Part shown: positions 9,457 through 17,464 of the stretch, in pieces
How the letters are laid out: every line of letters begins with the position of its first letter
Numbering within the stretch: the stretch's first letter is position 1
NCBI GenBank assembly: GCA_030685065.1
Contig: JAUXQH010000122.1
Coordinates: forward strand, 34,740 to 98,739
Reading direction: 5' to 3'
DNA from: Pseudomonadota bacterium
GTDB lineage: Bacteria; Myxococcota_A; UBA796; SXON01
DNA length: 64,000 nucleotides
The notes under the pieces: model-generated
Database searches by the model: none
What the model was told of the DNA's origin: nothing
The model's input: only the letters and a program-made list of their open reading frames with translations
Made by a program: the position numbers and the translations under genes

Positions 9457-11439
9457 TCACGTCCCTCTTCGCCGACCCGTTGCCTGAAAATGCATCCAGC
9501 CGTCCCCATCAACTGACAATTCAATAGCGCCGGCGCTCCCTACTGCATCGCCGTCGGGCGACTCTCGCATTAGCTGACCTAGGGCCTCACGCACCCCATC
9601 TCGAACGTGCGATGCCATCGCCTGTTGTTCCAGAAGCGCATCGAGGCTCTCGAGAAACTCCGTGCCGTCGCGTCTGCCGAAACTCCACAGTACGTACAGC
9701 ATCGGCTCCACCATCTCGGGCCGGCTAAGGCAAAACAGAACAGCATGCGCCGCCGCACTGCAGTCCCAGTGCTGCAACGCCGCCGTCACTACCCACGCAT
9801 GCGCAGCCTCCGCACCTTCATCAGCAATAGAATGAGCCACGGCAGCGTTAGCCCAATTCAACCCAGTGGTTGGATCATCCTCAAGCAACGACATTGCAGC
9901 TCGATATCTTATCTCGACACCTTCCACTGACGACAACATCAATGCACGTAAGCGCTCTTGCTCGTACTTACCCATCATGCTTTGGGCCCGCGGACCGAAT
10001 CGGGCCAGAAGGTACTGCGAGACCCAGGCCTTGAGCATCCAACAGGGAGAACTCCTAACGTAGTTAGTGTCGGACGACAGCGCCTGATATGCCAAGTCAA
10101 ATAGACCCGCATGAAGCCACGCATCACCCGCACGAACAACGTCAAACTCGTCGGCAAAATCCCGTAGCGTCGACGCCATCAGATAGCACCTGGCAGCGAT
10201 ACGAAACCGCCCCAACTCGAACAAGCACACGGCCACCTCGGCATACCAGTACGGCTTGCGTCTATAGGCAGGCCAACTCCGTGCGGCGCTCAGGTACTGA
10301 TGTAACGCGCCACCCCAGTCCCCTTCGTGCTGTAGGGTATTGGCGAGGGAATAAACTGCGGCGCCGTCGCCTTGAGATGCCTCTACCCGCCGCTGCGCGA
10401 TGGTCGACCAGGTGACGTGTGGGGCCGGCCGCGGACTCCTACTCAGCAAACGTGTAAGAAAGAGGGACTCTGTATATGACTTTGGAAAGGACCCGAAGTC
10501 ACTCGCCGCCCAATAGGCGAGATCAATAACTGATCCGTCAAGCTCGATGGACTCCGCGAGTTGGAGGAAGAACACCCTCTCATCCATCGGCTCGCTCGGC
10601 TGGTGTCGTCTAAGCACGGAGGCGATGCGACCTTTCCCCGAAGCGACATACGAGGCCGCATGACAGATCACGAGCGCTAAACCGGTGGCAGCCTCCTTCC
10701 ACTCAGGCGGCACGCTCCAACGGGAGTCACTCGGCCGCTCGGACTGCGGGACACCCACGGTGCCGATGCACGAAGCCAATCCCGCGTCCTGACGATACAC
10801 CACACACTTCCCAGCGAACACACGGACGACTACCTGTGCAAGCTCCGGCGGCACGAGCTCCATCCACTTCGGTCCCGGGCCCGTTACCCGCTGATCAACC
10901 TGCGTCGCCAGCCAAGCTATAAGAGAGGAAGCCGGCTCCTCGTAGAATGCAACACGAACATCGGTCCTATATGCAGGCGGAATCGGGTGCGCGAGTAGCT
11001 CATTCGCGAGGTTGGCGAACTGCTCGTCGTCCAGCTCAGCTTCAGACATAAAGTCAACCGAATGGGTTTCTTGCAGGTACCAGTCGTTGGCGACGCAAAG
11101 GCGCGCCCGAAGGGTTTCAGCCCACATCACACGGAACTTTCCTCCTTGACCGTCATAGGCGGCCAGTAACACCGGCAGCGAACTTCGATAGAAGTAGTCC
11201 ACTAGGCGTGATGTCATGAAGCGGATCGAAAGCCGCCCCTCTGTCCTTTGCCGCTCCGTGGCCTTGAGCTGAAGAAGCATCCTCCGCCCGGAAGACCGAG
11301 CGTGCACGAAGAGTTCGAGTTCAAAATCGTAGCCGAAATCTGGATGCTCGTCACGCAACACAAAATCGCGAGGTACCGCAGCGAGGAACCTCCTCCTCGA
11401 CACCTCTTCCAGTTCCTGCTGTGGGGTTCTAAGCGCCAT
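9457..11439 (-). CDS. DUF4365-like nuclease domain with helical-repeat C-terminus
   Basis: The 660-residue protein begins with a domain resembling DUF4365, a PD-(D/E)xK-type nuclease fold: QELEEVSRRRFLAAVP, then PDFGYDFELELFVHA (acidic residues), then RRMLLQLKATE (the QxK element) and LSIRFMTSRLVDYFYRSSLPVLLAAYD. The region from about residue 330 is helical with TPR-like units, such as AVYSLANTLQHEGDWGGALH, YAEVAVCLFELGRFRIAARC and AGDAWLHAGLFDLAYQAL. DUF4365 proteins are frequent in defence islands and are thought to cut nucleic acid; this is family knowledge and is untested here. It lies between hairpin elements A and B and is transcribed opposite to the dGTPase. Confidence 0.75.
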   Translation of the reverse strand: MALRTPQQELEEVSRRRFLAAVPRDFVLRDEHPDFGYDFELELFVHARSSGRRMLLQLKATERQRTEGRLSIRFMTSRLVDYFYRSSLPVLLAAYDGQGGKFRVMWAETLRARLCVANDWYLQETHSVDFMSEAELDDEQFANLANELLAHPIPPAYRTDVRVAFYEEPASSLIAWLATQVDQRVTGPGPKWMELVPPELAQVVVRVFAGKCVVYRQDAGLASCIGTVGVPQSERPSDSRWSVPPEWKEAATGLALVICHAASYVASGKGRIASVLRRHQPSEPMDERVFFLQLAESIELDGSVIDLAYWAASDFGSFPKSYTESLFLTRLLSRSPRPAPHVTWSTIAQRRVEASQGDGAAVYSLANTLQHEGDWGGALHQYLSAARSWPAYRRKPYWYAEVAVCLFELGRFRIAARCYLMASTLRDFADEFDVVRAGDAWLHAGLFDLAYQALSSDTNYVRSSPCWMLKAWVSQYLLARFGPRAQSMMGKYEQERLRALMLSSVEGVEIRYRAAMSLLEDDPTTGLNWANAAVAHSIADEGAEAAHAWVVTAALQHWDCSAAAHAVLFCLSRPEMVEPMLYVLWSFGRRDGTEFLESLDALLEQQAMASHVRDGVREALGQLMRESPDGDAVGSAGAIELSVDGDGWMHFQATGRRRGT

Positions 11440-11522
11440 CCCGTCGCCTATACTGCCCTACTCGCCGGGTCGAGCCAGTACGTGGAGGTGTGACGCGCAA
11501 TCTGGGCGCTCCACCGTCGTAC

Positions 11523-11745
11523 GGGAACGCGCACCGTCCGAGAACTGGCCGACATGCTGCTCAGTTCGGGCGAAGACGCCCGAACTGGCCCGGGCGCACG
11601 AAACATCGGCGTGAGTGTAGGCCTCGTCGTGTGCGCCCGGGACATGCGCCCCCCGTCGAGGACGCCGGGGGGACGGCGGCCAAAATGCCCCGCGCGGGGA
11701 CGCGCGGGAGGCCGCCTCGCACGTCAGCAGTCGTCTTCGCGTTCC
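11523..11745 (+). repeat. Hairpin element B of the cassette-spacing family
   Basis: The order of parts is the same as in element A: GGGAACGCGCACCGTCCG, then GAACTGGCCGACATGCT, then a perfect 11-bp stem CAGTTCGGGCG/CGCCCGAACTG with loop AAGA (11562-11587), a CCCGGGCGCAC/GTGCGCCCGGG long-range stem, and CCCCCCG/CGGGGGG with loop AGGA. It ends in a CACGTCAGCAG tail. Stem sequences differ from those of A and C but pairing is kept. The rest of the 345-base interval 11440-11784 shows nothing else. Confidence 0.78.
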
Positions 11746-11784
11746 ATGAGAGTACGCCTTCTCTCTCCTCTCACCCCAACCGCA

Positions 11785-14130
11785 TCAGGTGTCCGCCTCC
11801 CGCGCGTCTTCGGTTAGGCGGTCAACGTCCTGAAGAGACACATGCGACCAGTTGAACGCCCGTCGCGCACCACTTCCAATTTCGGTTAGAGCATCCGCTT
11901 CGGGCCTCGTCGCGCACCGGTAGGCTTGAACTTCGATGGAGAGCCGCTGCATGTCAACCTGAAGCGACCAGAAAGACCTTGCGAGCGTGAACCCCTCTCG
12001 CAATCGACTCCTCGCCGTCAACACCTTGGCGAGCATCTCGGCGTCCTTCCCATCAGGCACCCCGGCAGACGGCGCGGAGGTCGGAAAATCGCTTAGTCTG
12101 AAGGTGAGCACCACCAGCACGTCTCGACTTGCTTGTTCGAGCGCTTCAATTAGGGGCCGGACCTCCGACAAACGAGTTGCCTTCTGGCGTGCGTGGCTGC
12201 CAAGACGCAGCGTACTGCCAAACGGTTTCGCGACCCGATCAAAACCTAGCGCAAGCTCCTTCCAGGCCGACAGCAACCGCTCCAGGAGTTCATCGAAGTA
12301 CTCGGGCTCGCACTCAAGTATATCGGCGTACGAATCCAACTCTCTCCCTTGCAACCGGTCAGGCCATTGAAGCTGTCGAGCATCGATAGTGGCATCGAGT
12401 TCCAGCACTCGGGAAACAAAGGCGCCCCATCCATTAAAGACGGCCAAGTAGCTGGCGACTGAGTAACGCGAATTTTTGTGAATATCCGCCAGGGTAGGTG
12501 TACGCCGAAGCTTCGTACGGATGGCAAAGAAGTCCTGCAGGATAGCAGCATGCGTGTGCGCATTCACAGCTGTCTTGGTGATCAAGTCATAGACCGACGT
12601 GTCGAAAGTGACCGAACATCCATTATCGAATAGGTACTTCGGCTTGGTCAGCGGTCCCTGGTTCCCATCATCGCGGTAACCACCAAGGTACTCCAAAATT
12701 CGATCCGCTTTCACGTAGTTCCCGATGAAGTCGAGCACGACGACTCCAACCTTACCGGGCGCGAGGCGCAGTCCGCGTCCGAGTTGCTGTGTGAAAACTA
12801 TTTTGGACTCAGTGGGCCGCATGAACAAAAGGGCCTCGACGTCCGGAACATCTATTCCCTCGTTGAACAGGTCACGGACAAAGGCCACCTGGAAACGCCC
12901 CTCTCGGAAAGCACGAATAGCATCGGCTTGCTCCTCGGCTGGCATGCGCGAATGAATGGCAACCGATGCGATTCCGGCCGCGCCGAAGTGGGCAGCTGCC
13001 CGCATCGTGTGTTCAATGGTGACGCAGAATGCTATCGCTTTCCGACCTTCAGCCAGCGCTTGGTAGCGCTCAATAATCGCGTCGTCACGGCGCTGAATCA
13101 CGAGCGCGCGGTTCAGGTCCGCCAGGTCATAGCGATACCCGTTATGCCGGATATCACTATAGTCGACGTTATCCTTCAGTGCGTAGTAATGGAACGGCGA
13201 TAGAAAGCCGCGTCGGATGGCTTCCTCCTGACCAAGCTCGTACACAAGGTTGTTGTCAACGAGCTGGAGGATGGACTGACGATCCGTTCGATTTGGCGTC
13301 GCAGTCAAGCCCAGGAGGAATTCGGGTTTGAAGTATTCGATAACCGTCCGATAGTGTGCCGTGGCCCCATGATGAAACTCGTCCACAATAACATAGGCGA
13401 AGTCGCGCGGACGAAAGGGGCGTGTATCCGGATCACGCAGGCTGGCAATGTTGGCAAATACGATATCCCCGTGCTCACCACGCTCCAATGAATTAAACAT
13501 CGCAGTCGTGGCTTGGGGCCACACTCGCCCGAAGGCCTCTCGGGCCTGAGCAAGGATCGCATTGTTGTGGACTACGAAGAGGACTCTGCCTCCAACCGAC
13601 TTCGCGTCGAAAGCAGCAAGTAGTGTCTTGCCGAGTCCAGTCGCCAGCACAACTAAACCTTTTCGAAATCCTTTCTTGCGCGTCAGCGCCAAGGCGGCCA
13701 AAGCCTCATCTTGGACGCGGTGCGGCACGGGAGTTCCAGTCCGAAAGGACGCGTGCAAGGCCGGGTCCGAAATCGTTGCTCGACGGAGCTGATCGCGACA
13801 AAGTTCGGGCTCCCTCTGAATTTGAAGCCAGGACCAGCGCAGGACAACCCACCCCGAGAGAACTAGTTCATTCTGCCGCTTAAGATTTCCAGCAAACCGC
13901 TCCTGACCAATAGCGTCTTCTGCGTGGAAGGCGTACCCATCAAGCTCAATCGCGATGCGGGAGGACGGAGTGACAATAGCAAAGTCCAAGCGGCGTCTCG
14001 TCCCATCGCTCTCGACGAACTCATATTGAGGATGGACAAGCTTCAGCGCATTGGGCGGCAACACTTCTCCGAGCACGGTCTCGAAGAGGTGCCGTTCCGG
14101 GAATGAGCATGCGGACAGGTCGATAGTCAT
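11785..14130 (-). CDS. Vsr/DUF559-like nuclease fused to an SF2 DEAD/DEAH-type helicase
   Basis: The 781-residue protein starts with a small endonuclease-like domain (about residues 30-105): RRLDFAIVTPSSRIAIELDGYAFH, then RFAGNLKRQNELVLSGWVVLRWSW, resembling DUF559/Vsr-type PD-(D/E)xK folds. A helicase core follows: Walker A ATGLGKT at 163-169, DEFHH at 250-254, LTATPNR at 275-281, and the arginine-finger motif QQLGRGLR in the second RecA domain. The C-terminal 250 residues are not recognised. The organisation fits a defence or restriction protein that unwinds and cuts DNA. No methyltransferase is nearby, so it is not an ordinary restriction-modification system. It is flanked by hairpin elements B and C. 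Confidence 0.85.
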   Translation of the reverse strand: MTIDLSACSFPERHLFETVLGEVLPPNALKLVHPQYEFVESDGTRRRLDFAIVTPSSRIAIELDGYAFHAEDAIGQERFAGNLKRQNELVLSGWVVLRWSWLQIQREPELCRDQLRRATISDPALHASFRTGTPVPHRVQDEALAALALTRKKGFRKGLVVLATGLGKTLLAAFDAKSVGGRVLFVVHNNAILAQAREAFGRVWPQATTAMFNSLERGEHGDIVFANIASLRDPDTRPFRPRDFAYVIVDEFHHGATAHYRTVIEYFKPEFLLGLTATPNRTDRQSILQLVDNNLVYELGQEEAIRRGFLSPFHYYALKDNVDYSDIRHNGYRYDLADLNRALVIQRRDDAIIERYQALAEGRKAIAFCVTIEHTMRAAAHFGAAGIASVAIHSRMPAEEQADAIRAFREGRFQVAFVRDLFNEGIDVPDVEALLFMRPTESKIVFTQQLGRGLRLAPGKVGVVVLDFIGNYVKADRILEYLGGYRDDGNQGPLTKPKYLFDNGCSVTFDTSVYDLITKTAVNAHTHAAILQDFFAIRTKLRRTPTLADIHKNSRYSVASYLAVFNGWGAFVSRVLELDATIDARQLQWPDRLQGRELDSYADILECEPEYFDELLERLLSAWKELALGFDRVAKPFGSTLRLGSHARQKATRLSEVRPLIEALEQASRDVLVVLTFRLSDFPTSAPSAGVPDGKDAEMLAKVLTARSRLREGFTLARSFWSLQVDMQRLSIEVQAYRCATRPEADALTEIGSGARRAFNWSHVSLQDVDRLTEDAREADT

Positions 14131-14254
14131 GCGCCGCTATGTATCCGGGCCCGTAGTATATGGGCAGGCCCGGCATCGCGTTCCTACCGGGCGACGCTGG
14201 GCTTCCCCCTCCGTGGATGGCGGCTACTCCCGCGCGGAGAAGGCGTACCCTCAT

Positions 14255-14461
14255 GGAACTGGCCGACATGCTGGCCAGTTCCGCCGGGGACGGCGGAACT
14301 GGCCCGGGCGCACGAACATTGCCGTGGTTCTCGGCGGTGTCGCGTGCGCCCGGGACATGCGCCCCCTCGGCGAAGACGCCGAGGGGGACGGCGGCCAAGA
14401 TGGCCCGCGCGGGGACGCGCGAACACGCGCGCTTGCCACGTCGGCAGTCGTCTACGCGTTC
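14255..14461 (+). repeat. Hairpin element C of the cassette-spacing family
   Basis: This is the best-formed copy. GGAACTGGCC (14255-14264) can pair with GGCCAGTTCC (14273-14282). The latter can instead pair in a perfect 14-bp stem with loop GGGA (14273-14286 with 14291-14304), so the two folds exclude each other. A 12-bp stem CCCGGGCGCACG/CGTGCGCCCGGG and an 11-bp stem CCCCCTCGGCG/CGCCGAGGGGG with loop AAGA (14362-14387) follow, then a CACGTCGGCAG tail. The flanking parts of the 550-base gap (14131-14254 and 14462-14681) show nothing recognisable. Confidence 0.8.
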
Positions 14462-14681
14462 GCTGCCAACTCGACCGGGCACTCTCCTACTTGTTCAACA
14501 CAAGAGGGTCCCGCCAGTCGGTCCCCCCCCTCCCTGGCCTCTATGGCATCCTGTCCTTCGGCGTCTCCTCCCCGGGTCTCGTTCTGGCCGCCCGCAGCTG
14601 CTGTCTGGTGCAGGCACTGGCTCGAGGTATCAGTTGGGGGCTCTTCCACGAAGGGAGCCGGAGGTGCGGCGAAACAGGTCG

Positions 14682-15176
14682 ATGAGCCCCCGGGCGCTGA
14701 CGGAACGCGAGTTATTCCGGCATGTTGACCTTCACGACACGCAGTTGGTCGCTCGCCTCCTCTGCGGTGGTGCCAACCCCAACGCTCGGGACCGGCAAGG
14801 AAGAACCCCGCTTCACCACGCCGCGCTCTCGGGGGACGAGGACATGGTCCGCGTTCTACTCGACAGCGGCGCCGATCCTGCAGCCCAGGATGCCAACGGT
14901 TGGTCGGGGATGCACTTCGCGGCGAGAGGCCAGAAGCCAGCGGTGGTGATTCAGCTCATTGGAGCAGGAGCTGCTCTCGACGCAGTGGACGCCCACGGTA
15001 ACACCGCACTTTCCGAGGCCACCTTTGGCTGTGACGGCCTGCATGGCGAGACGATTAACGTGCTCCTCGGAGCGGGGGCCAATCCAAACATCCTCAACAA
15101 ATACGGCGTGTCTCCGCTGGAGTTAGCTCGGAGCATCGCAAACTACGACGTTATTCAGTTCTACCCTAAGGGATGA
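14682..15176 (+). CDS. Ankyrin-repeat protein
   Basis: The 164-residue product consists mainly of ankyrin repeats. The units start at DLHDTQLVARLLCGGANPNARD, RQGRTPLHHAALSGDEDMVRVLLDSGADPAAQD, ANGWSGMHFAARGQKPAVVIQLIGAGAALDAVD, AHGNTALSEATF and KYGVSPLELARSI. There is no signal peptide or catalytic domain. Ankyrin arrays bind other proteins, so it may be an adaptor, antitoxin or immunity factor for neighbouring genes. The start at ATG 14682 fits the beginning of repeat homology, with ACAGG a few bases upstream. It lies between hairpin elements C and D. Confidence 0.85.
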   Translation: MSPRALTERELFRHVDLHDTQLVARLLCGGANPNARDRQGRTPLHHAALSGDEDMVRVLLDSGADPAAQDANGWSGMHFAARGQKPAVVIQLIGAGAALDAVDAHGNTALSEATFGCDGLHGETINVLLGAGANPNILNKYGVSPLELARSIANYDVIQFYPKG

Positions 15177-15291
15177 GCGTTCGGAGGAGGCCGGGTCGTT
15201 CGGAGGGAACAGATTCCCCGAGAACGGCGCGCAGACACCGTGTCCGCGGTGCGGCAAAGACGTCATGCCTGCGAGAGCGCTCGTCAGCATC

Positions 15292-15434
15292 GAACTGACC
15301 GACACGCCGCTACGCCCACGAGGACGCGGGCTTGGTCCGGGCCGGGGCGCCCGGACACATGGCCTGCCCGCCCCAAGCGGCGGTCACCGCGCGCGAAGAC
15401 GCCGCCGCGCACGTCAGCACCCGTCTCCGCGTTC
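15292..15434 (+). repeat. Hairpin element D, shortened member of the family
   Basis: This copy keeps the head GAACTGACCGACACGC (15292-15307) and the tail CACGTCAGCACCCGTCT followed by CGCGTTC (15410-15434) of elements B and C. The middle is shorter, with a weak GCCCACG/CGCGGGC stem around AGGA. It ends 168 bases before the second amidohydrolase gene, which would make it the right edge of the island. The rest of the 425-base gap (15177-15601) shows nothing. Confidence 0.6.
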
Positions 15435-15601
15435 TCCGAAAGTGGGTAGGCTCCGCGCCCCATCCCAAATCCATCCGACCGCCGTGCATGGCATCCGGCC
15501 TGAGGGTGGAGCGTACGGTACGGTATGGCGGCGCAGGTCGTCGCCCCCACACCACAGCCGCGGCGCTCACCTACCGCTCCGACCTCACGCTAAGCTGCGG
15601 C

Positions 15602-17434
15602 ATGCTCCTTCTACTCGCGGCCTGCGTCGCCACCGGACCTGGGACAAAGGACCCGTCCGGTACCGACTCCCGTTCCCCCGGGGACTCTGGCGTCTCGCAT
15701 GGCGACCTGCCCGCCGGCGCCTGGGTGATCGAGGGCGTCACCGTGGTGGATGCTGACGGGGCCCGCGCTGATCGCGCCGTGATCGTAGCGGACGGGCGTA
15801 TCTTCGATGTCCGCGCTGCCGGGGCGCTGTGGCCCGACGACGTGGAGGTGCGCGAGGGCGGCGGCAGGTGGCTCGTGCCCGGGCTCGTCGACGCCCACGT
15901 GCACCTCGGCTACGCGGGCGCTGTCGGATTGGTGGGTGACACGCTCGGCGCCAACCTCGCCGGCCAGCTCTATTGGGGGGTCACGCAGGTAGTGGATGTC
16001 GGCGGGCCCACCGTGTTGTTTTCGTTGCGAGACCGCGTGGAGGCCGGCGACGTACGGGGCCCGCGCGTCCTCGCGACGGGTCCGATGCTCACGACGGTGG
16101 GCTCCCACCCCTGCGAGGACGCGCCCGCCCCCGACCAGTGCGTGTTCGTCACTCCGGACGACGCGGAGGACGCCGCCGAGACACTGGTCGCGTCCGGCGC
16201 GGACGCCCTGAAGGTAGCGCTCGCGGACGCGAGCTTCACCCGTTGGCCCACACCGCGCCTCGAGGTGGAGGCCGTGCGCGCCGCCGCCGCCGCCGGCCTC
16301 CCGGTGTACGCGCACGTGGACGAAGACGACGACGTGGTCGACGCCATCGCCGCGGGCGTCACGATCCTCGCGCACCCGCCGTTCGCGGGGCCCATGGGCG
16401 CCGATGCGCTCCTCGCCACCACCGAGGCCGCGGCCCTTCACACGACCGTGTCGGCGTTCGCGGGCGTCGGTGACCTCCTCGCCGGGGTGACGGATCCCGA
16501 CGACCCCGACCTCCTATTGACCGACGCCGTCCGCGCCGACTGGCGAGCCGTGCAGGATGGCGACACCTCCCTGCTCGAGGGCTGGCCCGAGGCGTCCGAG
16601 GGGTGGGCGGACCACGCCCGCGCCAACCTCTCCGCCGCGCACGCCGCGGGCGCAACCATCCTGCCGGGCTCCGACGCGGGCTACTACTTCGTGCCGCACG
16701 GCGCCGGCCTCCACCAGGAGCTCGCCGAGCTCGAGGCTCTCGGATGGTCGCCGCTCGACGCGCTCGCCGCCGCCACTTCAGGGGCACGTACAGTCCTCGG
16801 AATCGAGGGCGGGTGGGTTCGGACGGGCGAGCCCGCCGATCTCGTGCTCCTCACCGAGGATCCGACGGCGAGCGTGGCCGCGCTCGCGGCCATCGAGGCG
16901 GTCATCGTCCGAGGGGTCGCGCACGAGCGGGCGGACCTTCGGACGTTTGCCGCCGGGGCCTTCGACGACGTGTGCCTGTCGGACGACTGCCCTACAGGTC
17001 AGCGCTGCGATGGCGTCACGCACACCTGCGCCACGGCCTGCGACACGCCTTACGACGTTCACGAGCCGGCGTGCGGCGAGGCCGCGTGGTGCATGCCGGA
17101 GGACGGCGCGAGCGCAGTAGTCGGCGTGTGCCACACCGAGGAGGGGTGCGACCTGTACGCCCAGGACTGCGCGCCCGTCTGGTACGGCGAAGCATGTGTG
17201 CCCTTCGACCATGACACCTCCGCATGCATGCGGGCGGGGCCCCGCGACGTCGGAGAGCGCTGCAGCTGGACCGACCCAAGCGCCGCGTGCGAGGCAGGGC
17301 TCTTCTGCTCGTGGGTGGACGCCCGCTGCTACGAGCTCTGCGACCCCGCCGCAGGCGACACCTGCACGACGCCCAGCGAATGCATCCAGCAGCGCGCAGC
17401 GCCCGAAGTCGGGTGGTTTGGGCTCTGCCTGTGA
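15602..17434 (+). CDS. Amidohydrolase-family lipoprotein with Cys-rich tail (paralog 2)
   Basis: The 610-residue protein starts MLLLLAAC, a very short lipoprotein signal with the Cys at 8, followed by an acidic Ser/Asp linker. The amidohydrolase barrel shows LVDAHVHLGY, the bridging Lys in ADALKVALAD, His in VYAHVDED and ILAHPPF, and the Asp in ILPGSDAGYY, closing with GEPADLVLLTEDP. Unlike paralog 1 it has an extra C-terminal domain of about 170 residues with many cysteines (CLSDDCPTGQRCDGVTHTC and further pairs), probably disulphide-bonded at the cell surface. The substrate is unknown. Confidence 0.87.
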   Translation: MLLLLAACVATGPGTKDPSGTDSRSPGDSGVSHGDLPAGAWVIEGVTVVDADGARADRAVIVADGRIFDVRAAGALWPDDVEVREGGGRWLVPGLVDAHVHLGYAGAVGLVGDTLGANLAGQLYWGVTQVVDVGGPTVLFSLRDRVEAGDVRGPRVLATGPMLTTVGSHPCEDAPAPDQCVFVTPDDAEDAAETLVASGADALKVALADASFTRWPTPRLEVEAVRAAAAAGLPVYAHVDEDDDVVDAIAAGVTILAHPPFAGPMGADALLATTEAAALHTTVSAFAGVGDLLAGVTDPDDPDLLLTDAVRADWRAVQDGDTSLLEGWPEASEGWADHARANLSAAHAAGATILPGSDAGYYFVPHGAGLHQELAELEALGWSPLDALAAATSGARTVLGIEGGWVRTGEPADLVLLTEDPTASVAALAAIEAVIVRGVAHERADLRTFAAGAFDDVCLSDDCPTGQRCDGVTHTCATACDTPYDVHEPACGEAAWCMPEDGASAVVGVCHTEEGCDLYAQDCAPVWYGEACVPFDHDTSACMRAGPRDVGERCSWTDPSAACEAGLFCSWVDARCYELCDPAAGDTCTTPSECIQQRAAPEVGWFGLCL

Positions 17435-17464
17435 GGAACGTGGAGGCTCGCGACGACCCTCTCC

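Noticed and set aside
9153..15434. Classical integron attC array
   Set aside because: No GTTRRRY core sites or integrase gene were found. The hairpins are of a different form, so only a looser cassette-like model is proposed.
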